Shown: one piece after another, positions 1-5,124 of the stretch
Layout: every line of letters starts with the position of its first letter
Position numbering within the stretch: position 1 is the stretch's first letter
Source of the DNA: an uncultured Collinsella sp.
GTDB lineage: Bacteria > Actinomycetota > Coriobacteriia > Coriobacteriales > Coriobacteriaceae
Length of the DNA: 5,164 bases
Direction: 5' to 3'
Assembly (NCBI GenBank): GCA_902478365.1
Contig: CABSKX010000087.1
Span: forward strand, 1-5,164
Position numbers and translations under genes: made by a program
The notes under the pieces: generated by a model
What the model saw: only the letters and a program-made list of their open reading frames with translations
The model's database searches: none
Told to the model about the DNA's origin: nothing

Positions 1-386
1 GTCACAGGAAATGGACGCGCACAGGATCGGAATGCTTCTTCCGCTCCTCCTCCTTTCTTCCGGGACGCCCGGGCGGCAAGAGCCTATTAAAAAGAGATGG
101 ATGGATTTCAAACTTGGCAAATCAAGGCGTAGCTAGTCACTCGCGTCCAAAGCCATTTGCCTAAAAATGAATACCGCTGACCGAAATGGAAAGATGGTAA
201 CAACGAAATAGATTAGTCGCACTTGTTTTTAAGAACCGTTTGTTCCAGCCCGCCCTGTTTGCAAACACCCCAACTATCATGAAATCCGTAAACAGAGGCG
301 ACATCAACACCTGACGCCGGCAAGTATGCGAGTGTCGTCTCTGCCTAAGGGGCAAGCCCCCGAGATTAGTTAGGAGAGGGGAAGAG
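1..386. other. Upstream leader / intergenic region of the PTS operon
   Basis: No gene can be supported here. All three rightward frames stay open for part of the first 160 bases (stops at about 90, 136 and 164), so the left edge could hold the tail of an upstream gene, but no frame gives a recognisable protein. Visible elements are a pyrimidine-rich run at about 43-57, a short CCGGG/CCCGG dyad near 59-72, a widely spaced inverted pair GGCAAAT (116-122) and ATTTGCC (154-160), a perfect palindrome at 256-267 and a tiny GGGG-CAAG-CCCC hairpin at 349-360 just before the ribosome binding site. I found no convincing -35/-10 pair. TATCAT at 275-280 could be a -10 box but lacks a good -35 partner. 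Confidence 0.5.
256..267. promoter_or_regulatory. Candidate operator: perfect 12-bp palindrome TGTTTGCAAACA
   Basis: TGTTTGCAAACA reads the same on both strands and lies 119 bases before the permease start codon, in the non-coding leader. It has the look of a binding site for a dimeric repressor; a central GC and TG...CA ends are seen in many LacI-type and cre-like operators. Which protein binds is not shown. The RpiR-type regulator encoded downstream is one candidate and a LacI-family protein encoded elsewhere is another. I saw no second exact copy in the window. Confidence 0.35.
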
Positions 387-1949
387 ATGGATAAAGTCAA
401 AACGGCCTTCCAGAACTTTGGCCGCGTTATCGTCGACCCTATTTTGTACCTTTCGGTAACGGGCATCATTTTGGCCATCGCCACGGTATGCTCGCTCGGC
501 AGCGGAGTTGTCGCAGATCTGGGCACGCTGCTCTCCGCGGCAACCAACTCCGCGGTGATCGGCAACCTGCCGGTGATTTTCGCAGTCGGCCTAACGGCAG
601 GCTTCGCAAAGAAGCAAAAATCCAACGCGGCAGTGTTTGGACTTATTAGTTACCTCATGTTCCTGTATGTCAACAACGCCTACCTGACGCTCACCGATCA
701 GCTGGCAAAAGCTGGCGCGATGGGTCTGTATGGCACTGGCCAGGCAACGGTACTGGGTCTTCAAGTTACCGATGTCAACGTCTTCGGCGGCGTACTCATC
801 GGATGCTTCTGCGGTTGGCTCTACAACAAACTGATCGACGTAAAGGTATCGGAGTATATCCGGATTTACGGCGGACCCCGCCTGGCCCTTCTGGCGATGG
901 TTCCGCTGAGCATTGTCTTCGGCATCGGAGCGACTATCGTGTGGCCCCCTATCGCCAACGCCATCAGCAACGCTTCTTCATTCATCGCAGCCTCGGGTGG
1001 TCTGGGCGTTTTCATTTACGGCTTCCTGAACCGCGTCCTCGTACCTCTCGGCATGCACCACTTTATGTGGATGCCGTTTGACTACTCCGCGATTGGCGGC
1101 ACGGCGGTCGTCGCCGGCCAGAGTGTTTCCGGCGCAGCAAACATCTTCTATGCCGAGCTTCCCCATATCGCCGACGGATCCCTCACCACAGTCGACCCCT
1201 CTGTCCGCTTTGCCATGTTCGGCTTTGGCAAGGAATTCGTAACCCTCGGCACCGTGCTCGCAATGATTGCGACTTCCCGTCCGGAGAATCGAAAAGCTGT
1301 CGCAGCCATGCTGGTGCCCATTTACATCACCGCCATGCTCTCCGGCATCACTGAGCCGCTCGACTTCATGATCCTGTTCGCGTCTCCGATTCTCTGGGTT
1401 GCCTACAGCCTGTTCTACGGACTGGGCGAGATGCTCCTGTTTGTCCTGGGAGTCCGCTTGCTTAACATGTACGGTGGCATCGAGCTGCTCACGCTCGGCC
1501 TGCCTTTGCCAATGGGCGTCACCAAGTTCCCGATTTACATCGTCTTGGGCATCGTGTTTGCCGCCGTTTCGTTCATCGTTCTGGCGATGGTGATCAAGAA
1601 ACTCAACCTCATGACGCCCGGCCGTTCCGCAGAGTGGTCTGCAGAGGTCTCCGGAGGCAACAATGCTCTCGAGTCCTCCGGAACTCCGGAAGTCGACGCA
1701 AAACAGCAGGAAATGGTGCAGAACATCATCAACGGCCTTGGCGGCAAGGACAATATCAACACCATGGGCTGCTGCATGACTCGTCTCCGTGTCGAAGTCA
1801 AAGATCCCGACAAGGTCAACGAAGCGACCATCAAGAAGGCTATCGACAAGGGCCTGTTTAAGAACGGCACCAATGTCCAAATTGTCGTGGGAACCAACGT
1901 GCACTCCGTCTACGACCTGCTGCGTCCCATCCTTAATCTGGAAGATTAA
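387..1949 (+). CDS. PTS permease, fused EIIC-EIIB, alpha-glucoside (maltose) type of the glucose superfamily
   Basis: A 520-residue inner-membrane transporter that imports a sugar and phosphorylates it at C6. The EIIC domain (about residues 1-408) is a series of hydrophobic segments. It has two family signatures: PLGMHHF (220-226), with the paired histidines H224-H225, and GITEPLD (320-326), the GITEP substrate-site motif. A polar linker (about 410-438) joins it to the EIIB domain (about 439-520). There N456 to D473 fits the EIIB phosphorylation-site pattern, with Cys463 in C-x-T-R-L-R as the phosphocysteine. No EIIA domain follows, so a separate EIIA-Glc-type protein must donate phosphate. 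The ATG start is preceded by AGGAG (372-376) and a second purine run. Alpha-glucoside specificity is inferred from overall likeness to MalP/AglA-type permeases and from the neighbouring GH4 gene. A glucose or other glucoside substrate remains possible. Confidence 0.9.
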   Translation: MDKVKTAFQNFGRVIVDPILYLSVTGIILAIATVCSLGSGVVADLGTLLSAATNSAVIGNLPVIFAVGLTAGFAKKQKSNAAVFGLISYLMFLYVNNAYLTLTDQLAKAGAMGLYGTGQATVLGLQVTDVNVFGGVLIGCFCGWLYNKLIDVKVSEYIRIYGGPRLALLAMVPLSIVFGIGATIVWPPIANAISNASSFIAASGGLGVFIYGFLNRVLVPLGMHHFMWMPFDYSAIGGTAVVAGQSVSGAANIFYAELPHIADGSLTTVDPSVRFAMFGFGKEFVTLGTVLAMIATSRPENRKAVAAMLVPIYITAMLSGITEPLDFMILFASPILWVAYSLFYGLGEMLLFVLGVRLLNMYGGIELLTLGLPLPMGVTKFPIYIVLGIVFAAVSFIVLAMVIKKLNLMTPGRSAEWSAEVSGGNNALESSGTPEVDAKQQEMVQNIINGLGGKDNINTMGCCMTRLRVEVKDPDKVNEATIKKAIDKGLFKNGTNVQIVVGTNVHSVYDLLRPILNLED

Positions 1950-1962
1950 CAGTCGCGTAATC

Positions 1963-1976
1963 GATAAGCGATAAGC
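1963..1976 (+). repeat. Tandem 7-bp repeat GATAAGC x2 before the small gene's RBS
   Basis: GATAAGC occurs twice head to tail in the 38-base gap between the permease stop and the small membrane protein gene, ending directly at the GAGGAG ribosome binding site (1977-1982). It may be a replication-slippage duplication that sets the spacing between the two genes. No function is implied. Confidence 0.6.
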
Positions 1977-1987
1977 GAGGAGACCTC

Positions 1988-2257
1988 ATGTTGACCAAAA
2001 CGTTTCATTCAATCCGAGGCATGTTCGAACGCCTGCTCAACATGTACAAAGAAAAGTCGACAAGGGGTCTTCTCGTACTTATGGCTGCATTCGCATGTGG
2101 TTTTATCTGGCCGCTCCTGGGTCTACTCGCTGCGGTTTGGACCCGGCGTTCAGGAAGGCACGCGGACGCAGGCAGCATTGCAGGCATGGCGGCGGTCATC
2201 AACATCGCTACCTACTTCGTGCAGATAGTAACCAAGATTGTCTGCAGCTCAATTTGA
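1988..2257 (+). CDS. Small two-helix membrane protein of unknown function in the PTS operon
   Basis: I do not recognise this 89-residue protein. It starts at ATG behind a strong GAGGAG (1977-1982) with 5-base spacing, and it sits 38 bases after the permease stop and 19 bases before the hydrolase start, so it is almost certainly translated as part of the operon. The N-terminus (residues 1-26) is basic and could form an amphipathic helix (K4, R10, R15, K21, K23, R26). Two hydrophobic segments follow at about 27-51, containing FIWPLLG, and about 63-83, separated by a basic loop with RRSGRH (53-58). There is no signal-peptide cleavage site, no PTS phosphorylation motif and no catalytic motif. Position suggests a role linked to the permease, such as an accessory subunit or activity modulator, but this is inference. 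A diverged fragment of a larger membrane protein is also possible. Confidence 0.75.
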   Translation: MLTKTFHSIRGMFERLLNMYKEKSTRGLLVLMAAFACGFIWPLLGLLAAVWTRRSGRHADAGSIAGMAAVINIATYFVQIVTKIVCSSI

Positions 2258-2261
2258 TTTG

Positions 2262-2266
2262 AAAGG
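2262..2266 (+). promoter_or_regulatory. Ribosome binding site AAAGG that decides the GH4 start
   Basis: AAAGG lies 10 bases before the ATG at 2277 but only one base before the in-frame ATG at 2268, so the later ATG is the workable start. A still earlier in-frame TTG at 2238 would overlap the small upstream gene and has no purine-rich sequence at the right distance. Starting at 2277 also puts the NAD-binding loop where GH4 enzymes have it. Confidence 0.6.
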
Positions 2267-2276
2267 CATGAACAAC

Positions 2277-3605
2277 ATGAACGGATACAAGATTGTCATC
2301 TGCGGCGGCGGCAGCACTTATACCGCCGGTATCGTCAAAGACCTGATTGATCAAAAGGACGAACTGGGGATTCGTGAGCTTTGGCTCTATGACATCGACA
2401 AGGAACGCCAGGACACGGTCGCTGTGGTGGTTAAGGCAGTTATCGATGACCTTGCCCCCGAGATCCCCTTGCATGTAACCGTCGACCCCAAAGAGGCGTT
2501 TACAGATGCGAACTTTGTTATGGCGCAGATGCGCGTGGGCGGGCTCAAGATGCGTATCCAGGATGAGCAGATCAGCCTGCGCCATGGCGTAGTCGGCCAA
2601 GAGACCTGCGGAGCAGGTGGCATGGCCTATGGCATGAGGACCATCTTCCCCATGTGCGAGCTTGTCGATTTCTGCGAGGAGTACGCCTGCAAGGACTACT
2701 GGATCGTCAACTACTCTAACCCCGCTGCCATCGTAGCCAAGGCGATGCACAAGCTGCGTCCAAACGCTCGCATTCTCGACATCTGCGATATGCCGGTAGA
2801 GATTGAAGCCCGCATGGCGGAGATTTTGGGCTGCGAACTCGACGACATTGAAGTCGACTACTTTGGCCTCAATCACTTTGGGTGGTATACCAGCGTACGC
2901 TGCAAGGGCGTCGACGTTACGGACAAGCTCAAAGAGCACGTGCGTAAGTACGGTTACATTTCCGAGGCAAGCCTCAATGACGCATTGGTAAAGGACCCAG
3001 ACTGGGCCCACACCTTCAAGAATGCGGCAACGATTTCTACGCTATTCCAGGATTACCTCCCCAACACCTATTACCAGTATTACCTGTTGCCCGATGCCTG
3101 CGTGGAGTACATGGACATCAATAACACGCGTGGCATGCAGGTCGTAAACGGCCGCGAAAAGCGTATCTTCGACGCATCTGCGGCGCTTAAGCGCGGTGAA
3201 AAGGTCGATCTCACGCAGTTCTACGTAGGCGTCCACGGCAGGTTCATTGTCGATGTCGTCAAGTCCCTGGCGAAGGATTTGCGCCATCGCCAGCTGGTGA
3301 TTGTGCCCAATAATGGCGCAATCGAGAATCTCTCGGACGACGCGACCGTCGAGATTCCGGCGTACATCACCGATCGAGGAGCCGAACCGGTCCGCGTCGG
3401 GAAGATTCCCCGCTTCTACAAGGGCCTTATCGAGCAGCAGGATGCCTGCGAGGGCCTTGTGGTCGAGGCCGTTATCGAGGGCTCCTACCAGAAGGCACTC
3501 GAGGCCTTCACCCTCAATCGCACGATTCCCTCAGCGCGCGTGGCTAAGGAAGTCTTGGACGACATGATCGAGGCGAACAAGGGCTATTGGCCTGAGCTGA
3601 AGTAG
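2277..3605 (+). CDS. 6-phospho-alpha-glucosidase, glycoside hydrolase family 4 (GlvA/MalH/AglB type)
   Basis: A cytoplasmic enzyme of 442 residues that uses NAD+ and a divalent metal (usually Mn2+) to split 6-phospho-alpha-glucosides such as maltose 6-phosphate into glucose 6-phosphate and glucose, by the GH4 oxidation-elimination route. The N-terminal nucleotide-binding loop is CGGGSTYT (residues 9-16). NPAAI (148-152) is a typical GH4 motif. CDMP (170-173) is the signature that marks alpha-type phosphoglucosidases, whereas beta-type members have CN-x-P. Cys170 and His200 (in GLNHFGW, 197-203) should bind the metal, Asp171 should be the catalytic acid, and Tyr265 in LPNTYYQYYL the likely base, by analogy with B. 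subtilis GlvA. The length fits the roughly 440 residues of the family. The first ATG (2268) and the TTG (2238) were rejected on ribosome-binding-site spacing. Last gene of the operon; its product class matches the upstream permease. No damage or missing key residue is visible. Confidence 0.93.
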   Translation: MNGYKIVICGGGSTYTAGIVKDLIDQKDELGIRELWLYDIDKERQDTVAVVVKAVIDDLAPEIPLHVTVDPKEAFTDANFVMAQMRVGGLKMRIQDEQISLRHGVVGQETCGAGGMAYGMRTIFPMCELVDFCEEYACKDYWIVNYSNPAAIVAKAMHKLRPNARILDICDMPVEIEARMAEILGCELDDIEVDYFGLNHFGWYTSVRCKGVDVTDKLKEHVRKYGYISEASLNDALVKDPDWAHTFKNAATISTLFQDYLPNTYYQYYLLPDACVEYMDINNTRGMQVVNGREKRIFDASAALKRGEKVDLTQFYVGVHGRFIVDVVKSLAKDLRHRQLVIVPNNGAIENLSDDATVEIPAYITDRGAEPVRVGKIPRFYKGLIEQQDACEGLVVEAVIEGSYQKALEAFTLNRTIPSARVAKEVLDDMIEANKGYWPELK

Positions 3606-3631
3606 AGAAGCCATCCAGATAGCAAAAGCAC

Positions 3632-3672
3632 AAAAGGTGGCCTCAAGGCAAAATGCTTTGGGGTCACCTTTT
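3632..3672. terminator. Bidirectional rho-independent terminator between convergent genes
   Basis: A 19-bp stem (3632-3650 with 3654-3672) closed by an AAA loop. All 19 positions pair, three of them as G-U-type wobbles when read rightward. The outer end is AAAAGGTG/CACCTTTT, so each strand ends its hairpin in a T-run: TTTTATAT rightward and TTTTGTG leftward. It lies 26 bases after the hydrolase stop and 6 bases beyond the regulator's stop codon, so it can end both transcripts. Wobbles weaken one direction more than the other. Confidence 0.85.
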
Positions 3673-3678
3673 ATATGA

Positions 3679-4536
3679 CTAAATCTCCGCAAAACTCGTA
3701 AAGATGAACGAATCGGCCTCGTGTTTTACACGATAGTTCTCTTGATAATCCTGATTGAATATAAGCGAATAAATAACCTGAAGCGTATACGTGAGCGAGA
3801 TCATGGAAGAGTAATTGGCAACCTTTCCAATCACGCGCTCTGATTTTGGAATGAGCAAGACAGTGTCGCATTGCCTGGCGAGCGCCGAATCAGAAAACGC
3901 CGTGATTAAACACGGCTTGATTCCGCGCTCGGAAAGAGCGGCGGCGTATTTGGAATAATCATAGTGAATGCCGCTGTAGCTTAGGAATAAAAACAGGTCG
4001 CCGGGCCTACCGTTCTTAACGTGCAGTGTCTGCAGGCCACCGTCGTCCGCCATGGTGACATGACGATCGAGCTTGAGAAGATTGTTGCGAAAGATACATC
4101 CCGCCAGATAGCTTTCCCCTTTAGCAAAGATGTAAATTCGCGGGGCGCTAAGAACTGCCTTGGCGATTATGCTCAATTTGGCGCTATCGAGCTCGATTTT
4201 CGTTTGATCTATGACGCCCTTCAGGAGATTTGCAAGGTTGCCCTCGATGGCCTCAATTGAATCGGTACTGCCAAAAGGACGATTGTGATCGACAGTGGCA
4301 GCCAGAAGATAGTCTCCGCTTATCTCCTGGATGAGCTGCATGATCAACTCTCGATAGCCGCTTAGGCCCAATTTCTTACAAAAGCGGATGATTGTCGCGT
4401 TCGAGGTGTAAGTCTCCTGTGCGAGCTTTGCCATAGTGAGGGTCTTAAGGTCGCCGGTATGATTGAGCAGATAGGTAGCAATGGCTCGGTCGGTTTCATT
4501 AAAAGACGCGCTGTTACGCAGGCTGTCAAGAATCAT
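3679..4536 (-). CDS. RpiR/MurR-family transcriptional regulator (HTH + SIS domain)
   Basis: A 285-residue DNA-binding regulator. The N-terminal winged helix-turn-helix (about 1-77) carries the classic pattern at 34-62, including TSNATIIRFCKKLGLSGYR. A sugar-isomerase (SIS) domain follows at about 119-260, with the phosphosugar-binding features AKGES (138-142) and LSYSG (185-189), then the DSALA segment (216-220). SIS domains in this family sense a phosphorylated sugar. The start ATG is supported by GGAG five bases upstream on the minus strand (complement of 4542-4545). It faces the operon tail to tail and has its own promoter region. In B. subtilis an RpiR-type protein (MalR/GlvR) activates the maltose GH4/EIICB locus, so control of this operon is the natural inference; whether it activates or represses here is unknown. 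The 3' end is noticeably AT-rich (19 of 60 bases are G or C at 3721-3780). Confidence 0.92.
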   Translation of the reverse strand: MILDSLRNSASFNETDRAIATYLLNHTGDLKTLTMAKLAQETYTSNATIIRFCKKLGLSGYRELIMQLIQEISGDYLLAATVDHNRPFGSTDSIEAIEGNLANLLKGVIDQTKIELDSAKLSIIAKAVLSAPRIYIFAKGESYLAGCIFRNNLLKLDRHVTMADDGGLQTLHVKNGRPGDLFLFLSYSGIHYDYSKYAAALSERGIKPCLITAFSDSALARQCDTVLLIPKSERVIGKVANYSSMISLTYTLQVIYSLIFNQDYQENYRVKHEADSFIFTSFAEI

Positions 4537-4567
4537 GGTCGCTCCGATCGCTTTAGTTTGCCACTTA

Positions 4568-4576
4568 ATTATGTCA
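4568..4576 (-). promoter_or_regulatory. Possible extended -10 promoter element for the RpiR-type gene
   Basis: Reading leftward, TGACATAAT has the TG-N-[TA]ATAAT-like form of an extended -10 element and lies about 32 bases before the regulator's start codon, within the only AT-rich stretch of this leader. No good -35 hexamer is found 16-18 bases further upstream, which extended -10 promoters tolerate. An overlapping alternative -10, GATAAT, is a few bases upstream. Weak support. Confidence 0.3.
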
Positions 4577-4865
4577 TTATCAAAACGACGGGCAGCTCTT
4601 CATGCGCTGACTCATGTCCTGCAATCTCTCTTCTGATATTCCGCATGCTTCGGCAACATTATTTGTGCGGAGCGCATCGCTCAAGTCGCAGCGAACAGAT
4701 ACGAAGAAGTTCCATTGCCAGAATTCATTGCCCGCTTTGAGACGCAGAGACGGCCTCCGAACAAGCTACATGCGGACTTGAGACAGCATAGCGCTCGCCC
4801 GTCGGCATCCTACAACCCGTATCCCCCACTCCCCTGTTTCCGTGTTGAGAGCAATAGACGGGGTT

Positions 4866-4887
4866 CCAAGGGAACTCGTCCCTTTGG
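4866..4887. repeat. Hairpin CCAAGGGA / TCCCTTTGG with 5-base loop
   Basis: Arms at 4866-4873 and 4879-4887 pair over 8 bp with a single bulged T, around the loop ACTCG. No T-run follows on either strand, so it does not look like an intrinsic terminator. It is the first of two hairpins spaced 10 bases apart. Confidence 0.6.
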
Positions 4888-4897
4888 CGCGCAAGGT

Positions 4898-4923
4898 CCG
4901 GGGATGGCGCGGTCCATCCCCGG
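4898..4923. repeat. GC-rich 10-bp hairpin CCGGGGATGG / CCATCCCCGG
   Basis: A perfect 10-bp stem (4898-4907 with 4914-4923) around the loop CGCGGT. The stem is very GC-rich and would fold stably as RNA from either strand. No T-run follows either way. With the preceding hairpin it could be part of a structured RNA or an intergenic repeat element of the genome; the sequence alone cannot decide. Confidence 0.65.
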
Positions 4924-4948
4924 CACTATTATTAGCTAAGGACCGCCG

Positions 4949-4982
4949 AAACTCCTCCCAATTGGAGTTTATCGGTCGATAA
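4949..4982. repeat. Adjacent dyads AAACTCC...GGAGTTT and TTATCG-GT-CGATAA
   Basis: AAACTCC (4949-4955) pairs with GGAGTTT (4964-4970) across an 8-base spacer. Directly overlapping it, TTATCG (4969-4974) and CGATAA (4977-4982) form a near-palindrome with a 2-base centre. The second has the size and symmetry of a protein-binding site; the first could form an RNA hairpin. The two share TT at 4969-4970, so both cannot be fully formed at once. No function can be assigned. Confidence 0.45.
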
Positions 4983-5045
4983 GTCAAGCCGACCGGCCCG
5001 CGATTATCAATGGTTTATTTGCTTCACATAATAAATTGACTCAGG

Positions 5046-5067
5046 ATTCACCCGCAATTCACCCGCA
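5046..5067. repeat. Tandem 11-bp repeat ATTCACCCGCA x2
   Basis: ATTCACCCGCA occurs twice head to tail without a spacer (5046-5056 and 5057-5067), about 20 bases from the tRNA terminator. Eleven bases is about one helical turn, so both copies show the same face of the DNA. It could be a pair of protein-binding sites (arm-type integrase sites lie in such places) or a slippage duplication. Confidence 0.7.
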
Positions 5068-5079
5068 AAGTAAACCGAT

Positions 5080-5115
5080 AAAGAAAAAGCTCGGAAGCAA
5101 TTTTGCTTCCGAGCT
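5080..5115 (-). terminator. Rho-independent terminator of the tRNA transcript
   Basis: Read leftward, a 12- to 13-bp perfect stem (5088-5115, AGCTCGGAAGCA paired with its complement, A/T-rich loop) is followed by TTTTTCTTT. It begins 9 bases after the tRNA CCA end, a usual arrangement for the last gene of a tRNA transcript. It should keep the tRNA transcript from running into the regulator. Confidence 0.9.
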
Positions 5116-5124
5116 GCAAGTTCT

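Larger units (their letters stand above)
4577..5079. other. Gene-poor region between the RpiR-type gene and the tRNA
   Basis: About 500 bases with no gene I can defend. A rightward frame stays open from just after a TGA near 4638 to the TAA at 4937-4939 (about 100 codons), but it matches no family I know, has no clear ribosome binding site and runs through two hairpins, so it is probably chance or a decayed remnant. A leftward frame from a TTG at 4987 is equally unsupported. What is visible is structural: two adjacent hairpins (4866-4923), a 7-bp dyad (4949-4970), an inverted repeat (4969-4982), an AT-rich dyad TTTATT/AATAAA (5014-5035) and an 11-bp tandem repeat (5046-5067). Confidence 0.5.

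Noticed and set aside
43..60. Pyrimidine run resembling the 3' end of 16S rRNA (CCTCCTTTCT)
   Set aside because: The bases before it do not match the conserved end of 16S rRNA. On the other strand it reads as a ribosome binding site but no start codon with an open frame follows.
97..132. Eleven-codon reading frame in the leader as a possible leader peptide
   Set aside because: There is no good ribosome binding site, no run of regulatory codons and no attenuator hairpin with a T-run downstream.
161..625. Leftward frame spanning the leader and the permease 5' end
   Set aside because: Most of it is antisense to the permease, the start lacks a ribosome binding site and the product shows no family features.
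978..1904. Long leftward open frame opposite the permease
   Set aside because: It is rich in His, Asp and Glu without any domain pattern, and mirrors a clearly real membrane protein with intact motifs on the other strand.
2238..2276. Longer hydrolase start at TTG 2238 or ATG 2268
   Set aside because: TTG overlaps the small upstream gene and lacks a ribosome binding site. ATG 2268 is one base from AAAGG. The ATG at 2277 has proper spacing and gives the family length.
2208..3011. Leftward 267-codon frame opposite the hydrolase
   Set aside because: It is antisense to a conserved GH4 enzyme and has no recognisable motif of its own.
4898..4923. T-box-like TGGACCGCG on the minus strand
   Set aside because: The core lacks one base of the conserved TGG-N-ACCGCG, and there is no specifier stem, no terminator T-run and no aminoacyl-tRNA or amino-acid gene downstream.
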